From the NCBI GenBank assembly GCA_023424015.1, contig JAFAEM010000004.1, forward strand, positions 1-64,000: a DNA stretch of 64,000 nt, written 5' to 3'. A program made the translations under genes and the position numbers. Below the pieces are notes generated by a model. The model was not told the DNA's origin. It saw only the letters and a program-made list of their open reading frames with translations, and made no database searches. Positions 16,910-26,123 of the stretch are shown piece after piece (positions within the stretch are counted from its first letter, which is position 1; each line of letters begins with the position of its first letter). The DNA is from Bacteroidota bacterium (GTDB lineage: Bacteria > Bacteroidota > Bacteroidia > Chitinophagales > Chitinophagaceae).

Positions 16910-18703
16910 TTAATAATGAATGGTGGTACCTTTTTTCAGGGTTCCGGAATAACTGCGCGACGCAACAATATCTTCAATGCGCCCGCTGAGTTCAACAATT
17001 TCAAATGGCAGACTCTGGCCACTTGCGCTGTTTACGCTGTTCAGAATAATGGTCATTTTTTTCTTGCCGATATTTTTTATACGACCTGTTGCAGCTGCGC
17101 CGCGAGGGATGATCGTTTCGCCATTGTAAGTCACCGGGCGTGATACTGTGAAGTTTAATACCTGTCCCTCCCGTGCCGTGCTTTCTGAGATTGCCTGTTG
17201 CAGGTAGAGATCTACTTCCACTCTTGTATTTAACCTTACCGATCGGGGTGAATTTGGTTCCGATTTTTCTTCTTCAATTATCTCGGGCTTTTTCTCCGGC
17301 TGGGGTACAACAGTCGTCTCCTCTTTTTTGGACTGTTCTTTTTGATCCGGCTGGCTACCGCCTTTTTTCTCTTCTACTGACTTTTCCTTTTTGGGTTCTT
17401 CTTTTTTCTTTTCCGGTGCTGTCGATTTAGGATCGTCAGCTGGTGGTGGAATTATCCTGTTGTCGGGTGACAAAACCGACGACTTGTCTTCAGGGAGCGA
17501 GATCTGACTACCGCCACTACCGGCAATGCCTGAATGACTATCTTCTTTCTCTTCTTTCATTGTCGTGTTATCTGCATCTGTCTGCATCGCGATATCACTG
17601 ACTTCTGCACCTGGTCCCTCTGCTTGTTCGCGAAACAGTTGCGGGATCAGAACGACAAGTGCGATTAATACACATACCGCTCCAAGTAATACCGGCGCTT
17701 TTTGCCTGGTGATATACGTCTGACTCAATTCACGTAAACGGCTGAGCGTTGAAGCAGCTGTTGACCCCGGGCTGTCCTGCATCACCGTCGGCTTCACTTT
17801 TTTAGCCGGCCGGGTTGTCATTTTTATTTCCTGGGTCGCCGCCGGTGCTGCAGGTGTAGCAGTTAACGATTGCATGTCTATTTCGCGGTACTGGGGAAAC
17901 GCCTGCATCAATGCCATCTGAAAAACTTTGGCATTGGGATAACGATTATCCGGCTTTTTCTCAAGTGTCTTCATCACGATTGCACTCAATGAAGATGGCA
18001 CAGCTGCATTTAGCTTATCGACAGACACAGGTTTCTTTTTCAGGATGTCCTGCATCAATGTAAAGTCGGTATTGCCTTCGAACGGAAGTTTGCCAGTCAG
18101 CATCTCATACATGGCAACACCAGCCGCATAAATATCAGAAGCAATTGATGGGTCCTTACCTTCGATCAGTTCAGGCGCCATATACTCTATTGTGCCCACA
18201 ACCCGGTTGACCTGTGTCATCCTTTGCTCACCTGCAATTTTCGCGATCCCGAAGTCCATCAATTTTACAGTGGCATCAGGAGTGAGCATCAGGTTAGCAG
18301 GTTTTATGTCGCGGTGAAAGATGCCTTTCTTATGCGCATGATGCAAACCTTCGAGCATCTGCACAAATACCGGGACCACAAGCGATGGAGGCAGAAATTT
18401 ATGCTTGCGAACCAGGCTGTCGAGGTTGTTGCCTTCTACATACTCCATCACCATAAAGTGATGATCATCCTGTCCGATGAAATTGTAGATCACCGCGATG
18501 TTTGGATGAAGCAACTGGGCCAATACTCTCGCTTCCTTTTTAAAGCGTTCGAGGAACTGCGGCTGGCTGACCAGTGTACCATGCAGCATTTTCAATGCTA
18601 CATCCCTGCCCAGCATAGTATCGCTGGCTTTATACACGGTGCCCATGCCGCCTTCACCCAGGTATGACGTGACGGTATAATTTTGTATATTTTTCCCGAT
18701 CAT
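16910..18703 (-). CDS. membrane-anchored Hanks-type Ser/Thr protein kinase (STK1)
   Basis: The 597-residue protein has an N-terminal kinase domain (about 10-275) with the glycine loop LGEGGMGTVYKA, VALK lysine, catalytic HRDIKPANLML, DFGIAK and APELIEG. A juxtamembrane stretch, one transmembrane segment (VLLGAVCVLIALVVLIPQ, about 338-356) and a long Lys/Glu/Pro-rich linker (KKKEEPKKEKSVEEKKGG) follow, then a ~100-residue C-terminal beta-rich extracytoplasmic domain from VRLNTRVEVDLYLQ. PASTA repeats are absent. The start codon overlaps the stop of the PP2C gene (18700-18703), implying translational coupling. Confidence 0.9.
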   Translation of the reverse strand: MIGKNIQNYTVTSYLGEGGMGTVYKASDTMLGRDVALKMLHGTLVSQPQFLERFKKEARVLAQLLHPNIAVIYNFIGQDDHHFMVMEYVEGNNLDSLVRKHKFLPPSLVVPVFVQMLEGLHHAHKKGIFHRDIKPANLMLTPDATVKLMDFGIAKIAGEQRMTQVNRVVGTIEYMAPELIEGKDPSIASDIYAAGVAMYEMLTGKLPFEGNTDFTLMQDILKKKPVSVDKLNAAVPSSLSAIVMKTLEKKPDNRYPNAKVFQMALMQAFPQYREIDMQSLTATPAAPAATQEIKMTTRPAKKVKPTVMQDSPGSTAASTLSRLRELSQTYITRQKAPVLLGAVCVLIALVVLIPQLFREQAEGPGAEVSDIAMQTDADNTTMKEEKEDSHSGIAGSGGSQISLPEDKSSVLSPDNRIIPPPADDPKSTAPEKKKEEPKKEKSVEEKKGGSQPDQKEQSKKEETTVVPQPEKKPEIIEEEKSEPNSPRSVRLNTRVEVDLYLQQAISESTAREGQVLNFTVSRPVTYNGETIIPRGAAATGRIKNIGKKKMTIILNSVNSASGQSLPFEIVELSGRIEDIVASRSYSGTLKKGTTIHY

Positions 18704-19596
18704 GGCAGGTCGTATTCTTTTGTTTGGGGCAGGTCAAAGTCACGGGTTTCTTTTGCCGGAGCATCGGCAGGCTCTACAATTTTTTCAGCAAGCACTACCG
18801 TGATGTTGTCGTGTCCCCCTCGTTTTTTTGTTTCCTGTATCATGTATTCAGCCGCGTCATGGATTGAACGTTCATTGAGGATCTCGCGCATCTCCGTTTC
18901 GGTGATGTAGTCGTAGAGGCCGTCTGAACAAAGCAATAGTTTATCGTCGATTGCAAATGACCAATCACATTTCCCCGTATCGATCCTGATCTCGGGCCGC
19001 GTGCCCATGGCATTGGTAAGAATATTCCGCTTGGGATGCGTATCGGCTTCCTGGCTGCTGATCTCTCCTTTGTTGACCAGTTCCTGTACATAAGTATGAT
19101 CCTCGGTCACACGGAGTATGGCGTCTTTCTTTATGAAGTAGCCACGACTATCACCCGCATGTGCGTAATAAACAGATTCGCCAACGATGGCAAAAACCGT
19201 ACAGGTAGTGCCCATGCCCTGGTATGCTTTATTTTTCGCTGCCAGTTCGAAGATTTTCTTATTGGCTGCGGCAAAGGCTTTGGAAAGATTTTTTTCAATG
19301 TTTCCATTATTGCCATTTTGCTTAAAGTACTCCTGGCTGATGGTTTCCACGGCCATGCGACTCGCTACCTCCCCAGCTTTGTGACCACCCATGCCATCGG
19401 CAACCATGAGCAGGTATCCTTTTTCCCGGGTGATGTCCTCATCGGCAATGCGATAAAACATACCGATATCTTCGTTATTCGTCCGCACATTTCCAAGGTC
19501 CGACAACACCACCGCTTTTATATTCCCGGAATCAATGATCTCGGAATGGTTCTCTTTTTTTTGTTTGCGGCCGAAAAGTTTATGTAGGAAGTTCAT
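18700..19596 (-). CDS. PP2C-family Ser/Thr protein phosphatase
   Basis: The 298-residue product has the PP2C metal-binding motifs in order: LGNVRTNNEDIG, LLMVADGMGGHKAGEVAS, YYAHAGDSRGYFI, TEDHTYVQELV, LLCSDGLYDYITE and GGHDNITVVLAE. These give the Asp residues for two Mn/Mg ions. It is soluble. It lies between two kinase genes, overlapping STK1 by four bases and STK2 by one, so the three are almost certainly cotranslated. The likely role is to reverse phosphorylation by the flanking kinases. Confidence 0.93.
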   Translation of the reverse strand: MNFLHKLFGRKQKKENHSEIIDSGNIKAVVLSDLGNVRTNNEDIGMFYRIADEDITREKGYLLMVADGMGGHKAGEVASRMAVETISQEYFKQNGNNGNIEKNLSKAFAAANKKIFELAAKNKAYQGMGTTCTVFAIVGESVYYAHAGDSRGYFIKKDAILRVTEDHTYVQELVNKGEISSQEADTHPKRNILTNAMGTRPEIRIDTGKCDWSFAIDDKLLLCSDGLYDYITETEMREILNERSIHDAAEYMIQETKKRGGHDNITVVLAEKIVEPADAPAKETRDFDLPQTKEYDLP

Positions 19597-20870
19597 TATT
19601 TGATTTTTGCCAGTTCATAAGTATAAACGCTCTTGCGGTGACTGATCACCGGTTTTATCAGGGTATCCAGGAAGCCATTTGCCCTGATCACTCCTTCAAC
19701 TATTTCACCGTTGCTACCCATTGTTTCGAAAGGCAGCTTTCGCCTTTCCCCGTTGGCCAATATGATTTCAGCATTGTCAGTTCCCTGCACATTGATCACC
19801 AGTTTGAATTGGCTCGACGGCTTTTCAACCTCCGGAACCGTTACCACTCCTTCTGCCGGTGGTGGCGGTGGTGGTGGTGGCTGCTTATCGTCTTTGGTTA
19901 CCAATAACACTACCAGTAACACCAGGCCCAGCAACACACCCACATGCATTTTGTTTAGTCTCGGCATTTTCAGCGCAGGCATCTTCACCTCCGGCATTTT
20001 CATCACAGGTAGTTTGAATGCCGGCATCTGCAACGGTTTTCGAACTTGTGGTACCGATGCTGCTTTGGGTGTTTTGTCTTTCAGTATGGAAAGAATTTCC
20101 TGTGCCGACATACGACTGGCGGGATTGACCCGCAGGCTTTTCTCAATTACCTGCATTAATGACTCAGGTATTTGCGGTACCAGTACTTTGGGATCGGTGA
20201 AACTTGCCCTCGCGATCCGTGCACGCAGCGTGACCTGGTTGTTGGCTTCAAAAGGAAGATAAGCGGTCAGCATTTCATAAAGCATAACGCCGAGGCTCCA
20301 GATATCCGATTTCTTTTGAACCTGTTGCTGAAATTGTTCCGGTGCCATGTATTCCGTAGTGCCCACCACAAAGCCCTGCTGGGTGAATTTTGGAGAATAC
20401 CGGTGCTTGGCAATTCCGAAGTCAAGCATCTTCACCGTACCATCTGCCTGGATCTTGAAATTAGCCGGTTTGATATCGCGGTGAATGATGTCTTTGCCAT
20501 GCAGGTAAGCAAGTGCCGAAGAAATTTGAACCAGTATCTTTTCCGCTTCCTCACCACTCAGTTTCCCCTTGCGATGGATATAGGCATCGAGTGACTCACC
20601 CTCTACAAACTCCATGATAATGCAATGCACGTCGCCGTTACAAACATATTCATACAACCTTGCGATATTGGGGTGATTAACCGACGACTGGATATAGGCT
20701 TCGTTTTCAAACCTGTTGGCCAATTCTTTTTGAAAAAGGATCTTGATAGCCGCCTCGCGGTTTAGCGTGGCATGGGTGGCTTTGTAAACATCGCCCATAC
20801 CACCCGACCCGATATGCCGTGTAAGGCGGTATCCTGCGATCTCACTATAAGGAGTATTCACTGGTCTCAT
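19596..20870 (-). CDS. membrane-anchored Hanks-type Ser/Thr protein kinase (STK2)
   Basis: A 424-residue kinase: glycine loop IGSGGMGDVYKA (about 20-31), AAIKIL lysine, HRDIKPANFKI, DFGIAK and YMAPEQ. After the kinase domain come repeated KMP words (LPVMKMPEVKMPALKMPRLN), one transmembrane segment (VGVLLGLVLLVVLLV), an eight-proline run and a ~90-residue extracytoplasmic tail. The KMP repeats form a basic, extended linker. The stop codon abuts the phosphatase start. It is distinct from STK1 in tail and linker, so the pair probably does not have identical inputs. Confidence 0.9.
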   Translation of the reverse strand: MRPVNTPYSEIAGYRLTRHIGSGGMGDVYKATHATLNREAAIKILFQKELANRFENEAYIQSSVNHPNIARLYEYVCNGDVHCIIMEFVEGESLDAYIHRKGKLSGEEAEKILVQISSALAYLHGKDIIHRDIKPANFKIQADGTVKMLDFGIAKHRYSPKFTQQGFVVGTTEYMAPEQFQQQVQKKSDIWSLGVMLYEMLTAYLPFEANNQVTLRARIARASFTDPKVLVPQIPESLMQVIEKSLRVNPASRMSAQEILSILKDKTPKAASVPQVRKPLQMPAFKLPVMKMPEVKMPALKMPRLNKMHVGVLLGLVLLVVLLVTKDDKQPPPPPPPPAEGVVTVPEVEKPSSQFKLVINVQGTDNAEIILANGERRKLPFETMGSNGEIVEGVIRANGFLDTLIKPVISHRKSVYTYELAKIK

Positions 20871-20920
20871 GAGTGATTTCTTTGGCGATGTGTGGAAAGG
20901 GAAGTTGAATTTGCTTGATC

Positions 20921-22603
20921 TTAACGGGACGCTACTTTCTTAAGTCCGAGCAGTTCCAGGCCGTATTTGATCGGTACGGCAAACGAGATCTTCGCACTAC
21001 CTGAGTAGTAGATACCGATCACATTGCCTTCGTCGTCAAACATGGGACCGCCGCTATTGCCACCACCCGTCGCGTTGATGGTGAGCTGGTATGAATCACC
21101 AAAGGTGCTGATGGTCTTAGCCGACTCTGAACTGGCCGGTATGATCCTTCCAATATTTCCGGGAGTAACGGTAGGCGTAGGTACAGTAGAGAATTTGCTG
21201 GCGGGGTTGAAGGGGTCATTAGAACGGCGTACCACATATTGCTCAGGTGCCATAGCAGGATATCCCATTACGGTAACTGCCTGGCCGGGTTTTACAGTTT
21301 CGTAATTGTCCTTCATTTTTACCGGTGTAAGGGAAGGTGGTATGTCGGCGCGGATCAGGGCCACGTCGTGGTTGTCTGATGGCGTGACTGATATTACCGG
21401 CCGACGGAGAGAAGTGCCTGCAAAAACAACATTGATATATTTATTACGTCCCTGGATAGTGCCGGGTCCTACGGGTCTGCCACCAAGCATTTTTGTTTCC
21501 GCAGGCACCCAGATGCCTACATCCTGGGGCATAACAGTGATGGGATTTCCCTGTTGATCTTTTACTATTTCTTTATTGCCATTAACCAGTAAACCAGGAT
21601 AAGCAAATTCGGGGATGAAAGGATCATGACGTGTATGCCAGGTAGCGGCTACGTGGCGGTTGGTAAGAATGTAGCCATCTGCCGATACTACGAAACCCGA
21701 GCCCGTGCTGTTGTTGCCACCTACGGGTAAGCCTGTACCAACTCGGTTTTGCGCATCGATATAGGGCTCGATCTGGCCATCGGGGTTTTGGATAAATAGG
21801 GCAGCAAACCTGGCCTGGTTACCCTTGCCTACCTGCACATATTCATGCCAGAGTTGGTTGCCGCTATTGGCGTCAAACAATTCCCAGGAAAACTCGATCT
21901 GGACCACGCGGTCTTCATTTTCCCTGGATATCTGGTCGGGTGATTTTTTATTTTGATTGGCAGTGTCTTTTATGATGGTGGTTTTGTTCTCCACAATAGT
22001 GGTTTTGCTGCCAAACAGGTCATCTTTGAAAGTATATCCCAGCACGCCGAGCAGGATTACCAGACCGGCGATGCCAAAGGCCATGGTGCTGTAAGATTTT
22101 TTTCTTTCCGCAACCAGCATTCTTTCCACGGTTTGTTTGCCGAGGCCTGTTTTCACCGGCTCTACAGGCACTATCTCGGTGGATTGCACTTCAGAGATGG
22201 TAGTGGGCTTGATAGACGTAGGGATTTCTACCACCCGGGTAGCCATCATCATGTCCTGTGGGCGGGGATAAATGTCAAATGTGAAGATGGGACCATTATT
22301 ACCTAATTGGATTTCATCACCGGGGTGAAGGAGGGCTGAGCCCTTAACGCGGGTTTTGTTGACAAATATCCCATTGCGGCTATTGTTGTCAACGATCGTG
22401 AATTTGGGTGGTTCGGAACTGTTTTTAACGATTTTGCCATGTTCGCGGCTGACGACCACCTCTTTTTCGGGGTCAAACTGGATTTCGGAGCCGGCAGCGC
22501 GGCCGATGGCGAGTTCAGGTTTGCTGAAGTCGAATTCTTCAACCTGGTTGATTTTACTTCCGGATATGTGCTTGATCACATACCTTTCAATGGCAGTACT
22601 CAT
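20921..22603 (-). CDS. FHA-domain transmembrane trypsin-like serine protease
   Basis: The 560-residue protein combines an N-terminal cytoplasmic FHA phosphothreonine-binding domain (LAIGRAAGSEIQF, VVSREHGKI, DNNSRNGIFVN; about 30-110), one transmembrane segment (MAFGIAGLVILLGVLGYTF, about 174-192) and a periplasmic trypsin/HtrA-like protease domain. The catalytic triad is visible: His in TNRHVA, Asp in DNHDVALI and Ser in GGGNSGGPMF. No PDZ domain is seen. It is the first gene of the operon, 50 bp upstream of STK2. The layout suggests a protease whose cytoplasmic FHA module docks phosphorylated kinases; that link is inferred. Confidence 0.9.
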   Translation of the reverse strand: MSTAIERYVIKHISGSKINQVEEFDFSKPELAIGRAAGSEIQFDPEKEVVVSREHGKIVKNSSEPPKFTIVDNNSRNGIFVNKTRVKGSALLHPGDEIQLGNNGPIFTFDIYPRPQDMMMATRVVEIPTSIKPTTISEVQSTEIVPVEPVKTGLGKQTVERMLVAERKKSYSTMAFGIAGLVILLGVLGYTFKDDLFGSKTTIVENKTTIIKDTANQNKKSPDQISRENEDRVVQIEFSWELFDANSGNQLWHEYVQVGKGNQARFAALFIQNPDGQIEPYIDAQNRVGTGLPVGGNNSTGSGFVVSADGYILTNRHVAATWHTRHDPFIPEFAYPGLLVNGNKEIVKDQQGNPITVMPQDVGIWVPAETKMLGGRPVGPGTIQGRNKYINVVFAGTSLRRPVISVTPSDNHDVALIRADIPPSLTPVKMKDNYETVKPGQAVTVMGYPAMAPEQYVVRRSNDPFNPASKFSTVPTPTVTPGNIGRIIPASSESAKTISTFGDSYQLTINATGGGNSGGPMFDDEGNVIGIYYSGSAKISFAVPIKYGLELLGLKKVASR

Positions 22604-23033
22604 GGTGTGTAGGTTTTATTAATAAATGTTGAGAATGGTTCTACGTGTTCCGGTCGTCATGAGGGGCAGGTGAATGGTGGTTCACAGGTTGGGATAACAG
22701 TACTTAATCGGGAGATTGCAAAAAAGGTCATCAGGGAGAGGCCGTTTTTTGTGATGGAGACAATGCGGCTGCGATGTAGCTGGATTGTAACGGTAGGAAA
22801 ACGGAGGTCGGCACCGTTTAAACATCTCCGGCAAGGGGTTAAACACGGGGTAAAAAACCGTTGCAGAACGCTTGTTCGGCATAGCAACGATGGTGCAGTC
22901 CTCCTAACATAAGAGAAGATTCATTGAAACACGTTCCAAATTCACGACTACTGCCATGCTTTATTTCCCAGCTTAAAAAGGTTTCGAATTGACTAAACTA
23001 TATTGCTTAAAACAAAGAAAGAACTACTACCAT
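22604..23033. other. divergent intergenic region, no gene seen
   Basis: About 430 bp between the protease operon (leftward) and a lipoprotein gene (rightward). Open frames here are short, lie on both strands over the same bases and lack motifs. Both promoters must lie here, but no unambiguous box could be picked. Confidence 0.4.
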
Positions 23034-23651
23034 ATGAAAAAGTGCTTTTTTTTACTAAGTCTAGTTATTCTAATGTCTTGCAATCCTAAAAAGCAAAAAA
23101 ATGTGGCGATTGCTGAGCCTGAAATTTCATTAATTGAAAAAGACGATGGTTACTCACTTCGCTGTAAGATGTTGAATATTGATAATTTAAAAGCAATCCC
23201 AAGATATCATCAAATTAGAATTTGGGTTGAATTGTATTCAGTAAGTGACACAGGAAATATTGTGGTCCTAAAAAAAGAAAATGGTCTCTGGAAAGCGAGT
23301 TTCCATGAATATAGGTTTAATGCAATTATGGAAAATGAAAATGTACTCGAAAGTCATATAGTCTCTAACGGCGAGCCTTTTTCAGGTTGGGATAAATTTC
23401 TAGGAGAAATTCAAGAACTCGGTATATATGAATTAAATGATGTTGATAGAAAAAAAAATTTTGGCCTTTGTAACGACGGCGGAACTATTATAATCGAAAT
23501 TGCGAAAGATGAAAAATATTATGAATACATTTATCCATGTTGGATTGATATAAAAGATCAGACTCAAATAAATAAAATATATAGTATTCTACGCGAGATC
23601 AAGCAAGAATTTAATTTTAATATTTCCGTTAAATCAAGTTATAACCTTTGA
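23034..23651 (+). CDS. hypothetical AT-rich lipoprotein
   Basis: Not recognised. From Met 23034 the product is 205 residues with a lipoprotein signal (MKKCFFLLSLVILMSCNPKK, Cys 16). The upstream extension to 22989 lacks export features and is dropped. The mature part is mixed alpha/beta with acidic and aromatic residues (GWDKFLGEIQELGIYELND, CWIDIKDQTQINKIY). Codon use is visibly more A/T-rich than in the flanking operon and pyrH, suggesting a different history. A small remnant-like frame follows it. Confidence 0.65.
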   Translation: MKKCFFLLSLVILMSCNPKKQKNVAIAEPEISLIEKDDGYSLRCKMLNIDNLKAIPRYHQIRIWVELYSVSDTGNIVVLKKENGLWKASFHEYRFNAIMENENVLESHIVSNGEPFSGWDKFLGEIQELGIYELNDVDRKKNFGLCNDGGTIIIEIAKDEKYYEYIYPCWIDIKDQTQINKIYSILREIKQEFNFNISVKSSYNL

Positions 23652-23693
23652 TTTGAAGTTTTTTCTGCATTCCCTGTTGTTCTGCGGTAAAAA

Positions 23694-23834
23694 ATGGTAA
23701 AACCGCCTTGTTCATATGTAGGTGTAGCCGAAATTCGACCAGCTGAAGTTAGAGTTAAAAGCCACCACGACGATACAAGACATGTAGAATACCCATTCAA
23801 CAATAATGGCTATTTATATGTGGGTCTGCAATGA
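23694..23834 (+). CDS. small ORF or gene fragment (46 aa)
   Basis: A 46-residue frame (ATG 23694, TGA 23832) has protein-like composition (AEIRPAEVRVKSHHDDTRHV, then YPFNNNGYLYVGL). It has no signal or recognisable domain and is preceded in frame by a stop. It may be the tail of a degraded gene or a short real gene. Confidence 0.3.
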   Translation: MVKPPCSYVGVAEIRPAEVRVKSHHDDTRHVEYPFNNNGYLYVGLQ

Positions 23835-23917
23835 AACGCAAATATTGATAGGCCTGGATCCTGAATGAGACGCATTGTCAATCCACCCTGCCCAGCCTCC
23901 TAAAAGCTGAATTCCCC

Positions 23918-23925
23918 TATCTTCG
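23918..23925 (+). promoter_or_regulatory. pyrH promoter -7 box
   Basis: TATCTTCG lies 20 bp before the pyrH start and is identical to the rplM -7 box; the flanking CTATCTTCGCA is the same in both. No clear -33 box. Confidence 0.55.
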
Positions 23926-23944
23926 CAGCGCAAAAACACACCCC

Positions 23945-24658
23945 ATGTTGCCAAAGTACAAACGAATCCTGCTCAAACTCTCCGGTGAATCTTTAATGGG
24001 TGATAAAAATTTTGGGATGGACACCAGCGTGATTGCCCAATATGCCCAGGACATCAAGTCGATCACCGACCTGGGGGTGCAGGTAGCCGTTGTGATCGGC
24101 GGCGGTAATATTTACCGGGGTATGAATGAAGCGGAAACAGGTATCGAAAGAGCTCATGGCGACTATATGGGTATGCTGGCCACGGTGATCAATGGCATGG
24201 CCCTGCAGGCCGGCCTGGAAAAAGCAGGCGTTTATACCCGGCTTCAAAGCGCAATTAAAATGGAGCAGATCGCCGAACCTTATATCCGCCGCCGCGCCAT
24301 CCGTCACCTGGAAAAAGGCCGGGTCGTGATCTTTGGCGCAGGCACCGGCAACCCCTATTTCACCACCGATACAGCCGGCTCACTGAGGGCTATCGAAATA
24401 AAAGCAGATGTCATCCTCAAAGGCACCCGTGTAGATGGCATCTATACCGCCGACCCCGAGAAGGATCCCACAGCAACTAAATTCAATACGATCACTTTCC
24501 AGGAATGCCTGACCAACAATCTACGCGTAATGGACATGACCGCCTTCACCCTTTGCATGGAAAACAATCTTCCCATCATTGTTTTTGACATGAACAAACC
24601 CGACAACCTGCGTCGTGTTGTTACTGGTGAAAAAGTAGGTACCCTTGTAAAAGGCTGA
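23945..24658 (+). CDS. pyrH: uridylate (UMP) kinase
   Basis: The 237-residue product is full length for bacterial UMP kinase (amino-acid-kinase fold): ILLKLSGESLMGD at the N-terminus, VVIGGGNIYRG for nucleotide binding, GDYMGMLATVINGMALQ, and GTGNPYFTTDTAGSLRAIEI containing the catalytic Asp. It phosphorylates UMP to UDP and is normally essential and UTP-regulated. The start is set by MLPKYKRILLKLSGES and the promoter 20 bp upstream. The gene is not linked to frr here. A repeat element begins 23 bp past the stop. Confidence 0.96.
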   Translation: MLPKYKRILLKLSGESLMGDKNFGMDTSVIAQYAQDIKSITDLGVQVAVVIGGGNIYRGMNEAETGIERAHGDYMGMLATVINGMALQAGLEKAGVYTRLQSAIKMEQIAEPYIRRRAIRHLEKGRVVIFGAGTGNPYFTTDTAGSLRAIEIKADVILKGTRVDGIYTADPEKDPTATKFNTITFQECLTNNLRVMDMTAFTLCMENNLPIIVFDMNKPDNLRRVVTGEKVGTLVKG

Positions 24659-24680
24659 TCGCCGCCCAACTTCTATTGTC

Positions 24681-24857
24681 GTGTCAAGGTTAAAATGCTG
24701 CTTTAAAAAGCTACGAGCGATGAGCTACGAGCTACGAGCTTCGAGACCGATCGTCTGACCACGAAATTTGAGGCCTTGAGCCTCATTGCTCGCAGCTCAC
24801 AGCTCGTAGCTCGCAGCTAAAACAAGAGGAACCGTCAAAATACGGTTGACTTAACAC
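24681..24857. repeat. GAGCTACGAG-word element, single-unit copy
   Basis: A ~177-bp element has imperfect inverted ends (GTGTCAAGGTTAA at 24681, TTGACTTAACAC ending 24857) and an internal AACCGT/ACGGTT hairpin near the right end. The core is made of repeated AGCTACGAGC/GCTCGTAGCT words that can pair into a long hairpin. The same left and right flanks enclose three core units at 31547-31944. It has no coding capacity. Confidence 0.8.
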
Positions 24858-24869
24858 AATAAGGAGATC

Positions 24870-25994
24870 TTACGGCTTCATCCATTTCTTTGCTGCGGGC
24901 TGTAGGTAGGTCAACAATCGCGTAAACGGTAGGAAAAGGCTGATCTCACCCATGGCATAAGGAGCGATTTCATAAGGCATATAGCTAAAGCCTATACCTT
25001 TTGTAGTCAAATAAAAATTGTCATTGGGCTCTATTTTGTTATCAAACAGACCCGCGTCGGATAATGTCTCGCCGGGTTTTAATCCCGCCTGCAATCGAAA
25101 TTCTTTTTCCAGTTCCTTTCCCAACCTGTTAATACCAGCGGCCGTGAGCACATCAGCCAGGACGATCTTTTTGTTTGTCGCAAGATCGATACATATAAAC
25201 GTCGTTCCATAATTACCATGGGCACCCCCTGTGTAGGCATAAGCGTGACTTGCCAGTGTCAATAAAGCAGGGGATTCGAAAGCAACCAGGAGCTTGCGAT
25301 CCTCCGACAGGCTATAAGCTGAAGAAAATTCTGTGAAAAGGCTGTCGTGAAGGTCTTTATTCTCTTCCAAGTATGTGTCCAGGATTTTATTTTTTTGCGC
25401 CAGTAACACCTGCCCGATTTCCTCCCCGCCTGTTTTCGCGCCAAAATCTTCCCTGATAGCATGCCTGATAAAAGTTGAAGTGGCATTATCTTTTACCGGC
25501 CAAACCGTACCGGCAAAATAGTCTGCCACCGGTGACTCAGGAAGCGATGGCCGGAGTTGGCGTTCACCCTTTGTGTAGACCATGTCAAAAGGGATAGACC
25601 CGGCTTTTTCACGAAGTGCAACAGCGGCGGGACTGCCTTTCTCCCCCTTGCGCCATTGTCCCTTCAGCAGGTTGCCGGAAAACGCCAATGAAAACGATTC
25701 ACTCATTTCCGCATCGTCTTCCAGGCTGATACGGGGCGCACCTGGAATATAGGCTGTGAGTTGAATTTCGCCAGTGGCGCTGGTGCTGTCGTTACCAAAA
25801 AAATATATCGGCTGCCGGGTGCGATCATAATAGTAATAGCCGTAATATTCCTGACCCATTTTATGTAAATGCATGGTGATCACTGTTTTTCCGATCGTTC
25901 CCGAATAAGCGCGGTACCAGGCCCCATCCGAGGGCTGGGCAGATAGGCGGCAGGAGACGGCGGCGAACAAAAAAACCAGCAAATATTTTCTCAT
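24870..25994 (-). CDS. DUF3298 (RsiV-like) domain exported protein
   Basis: The 374-residue product begins MRKYLLVFLFAAVSCRLSAQ (signal peptide; a Cys is present, but cleavage after SAQ looks more likely than lipidation). The N-terminal ~120 residues are a beta-rich region. The C-terminal part matches DUF3298: SPALLTLASHAYAYTGGAHG, TFICIDLATNKKIVLADVL, NFYLTTKGIGFSYMPYEIAP. In Bacillus this domain occurs in the anti-sigma factor RsiV, which binds lysozyme; Bacteroidota homologues are exported proteins of unknown role. The longer frame to 26009 adds only MSCLI. Confidence 0.75.
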   Translation of the reverse strand: MRKYLLVFLFAAVSCRLSAQPSDGAWYRAYSGTIGKTVITMHLHKMGQEYYGYYYYDRTRQPIYFFGNDSTSATGEIQLTAYIPGAPRISLEDDAEMSESFSLAFSGNLLKGQWRKGEKGSPAAVALREKAGSIPFDMVYTKGERQLRPSLPESPVADYFAGTVWPVKDNATSTFIRHAIREDFGAKTGGEEIGQVLLAQKNKILDTYLEENKDLHDSLFTEFSSAYSLSEDRKLLVAFESPALLTLASHAYAYTGGAHGNYGTTFICIDLATNKKIVLADVLTAAGINRLGKELEKEFRLQAGLKPGETLSDAGLFDNKIEPNDNFYLTTKGIGFSYMPYEIAPYAMGEISLFLPFTRLLTYLQPAAKKWMKP

Positions 25995-26123
25995 TATCAG
26001 GCAGCTCATTTTTAGTTATTGAATATAGCGTTTATCTTGTGTTCTCTTTTCCCCCTCTTGTGAAAAACAATTAACCGCGGTCTGGTTAATTTTTTTTAGT
26101 TTCAAAAACTTTAATTGTTGAAT

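Noticed and set aside
16910..22603. Type VI secretion regulatory locus
   Set aside because: Kinase, PP2C and FHA genes are present but no sheath, baseplate, VgrG or Hcp genes are in the window.
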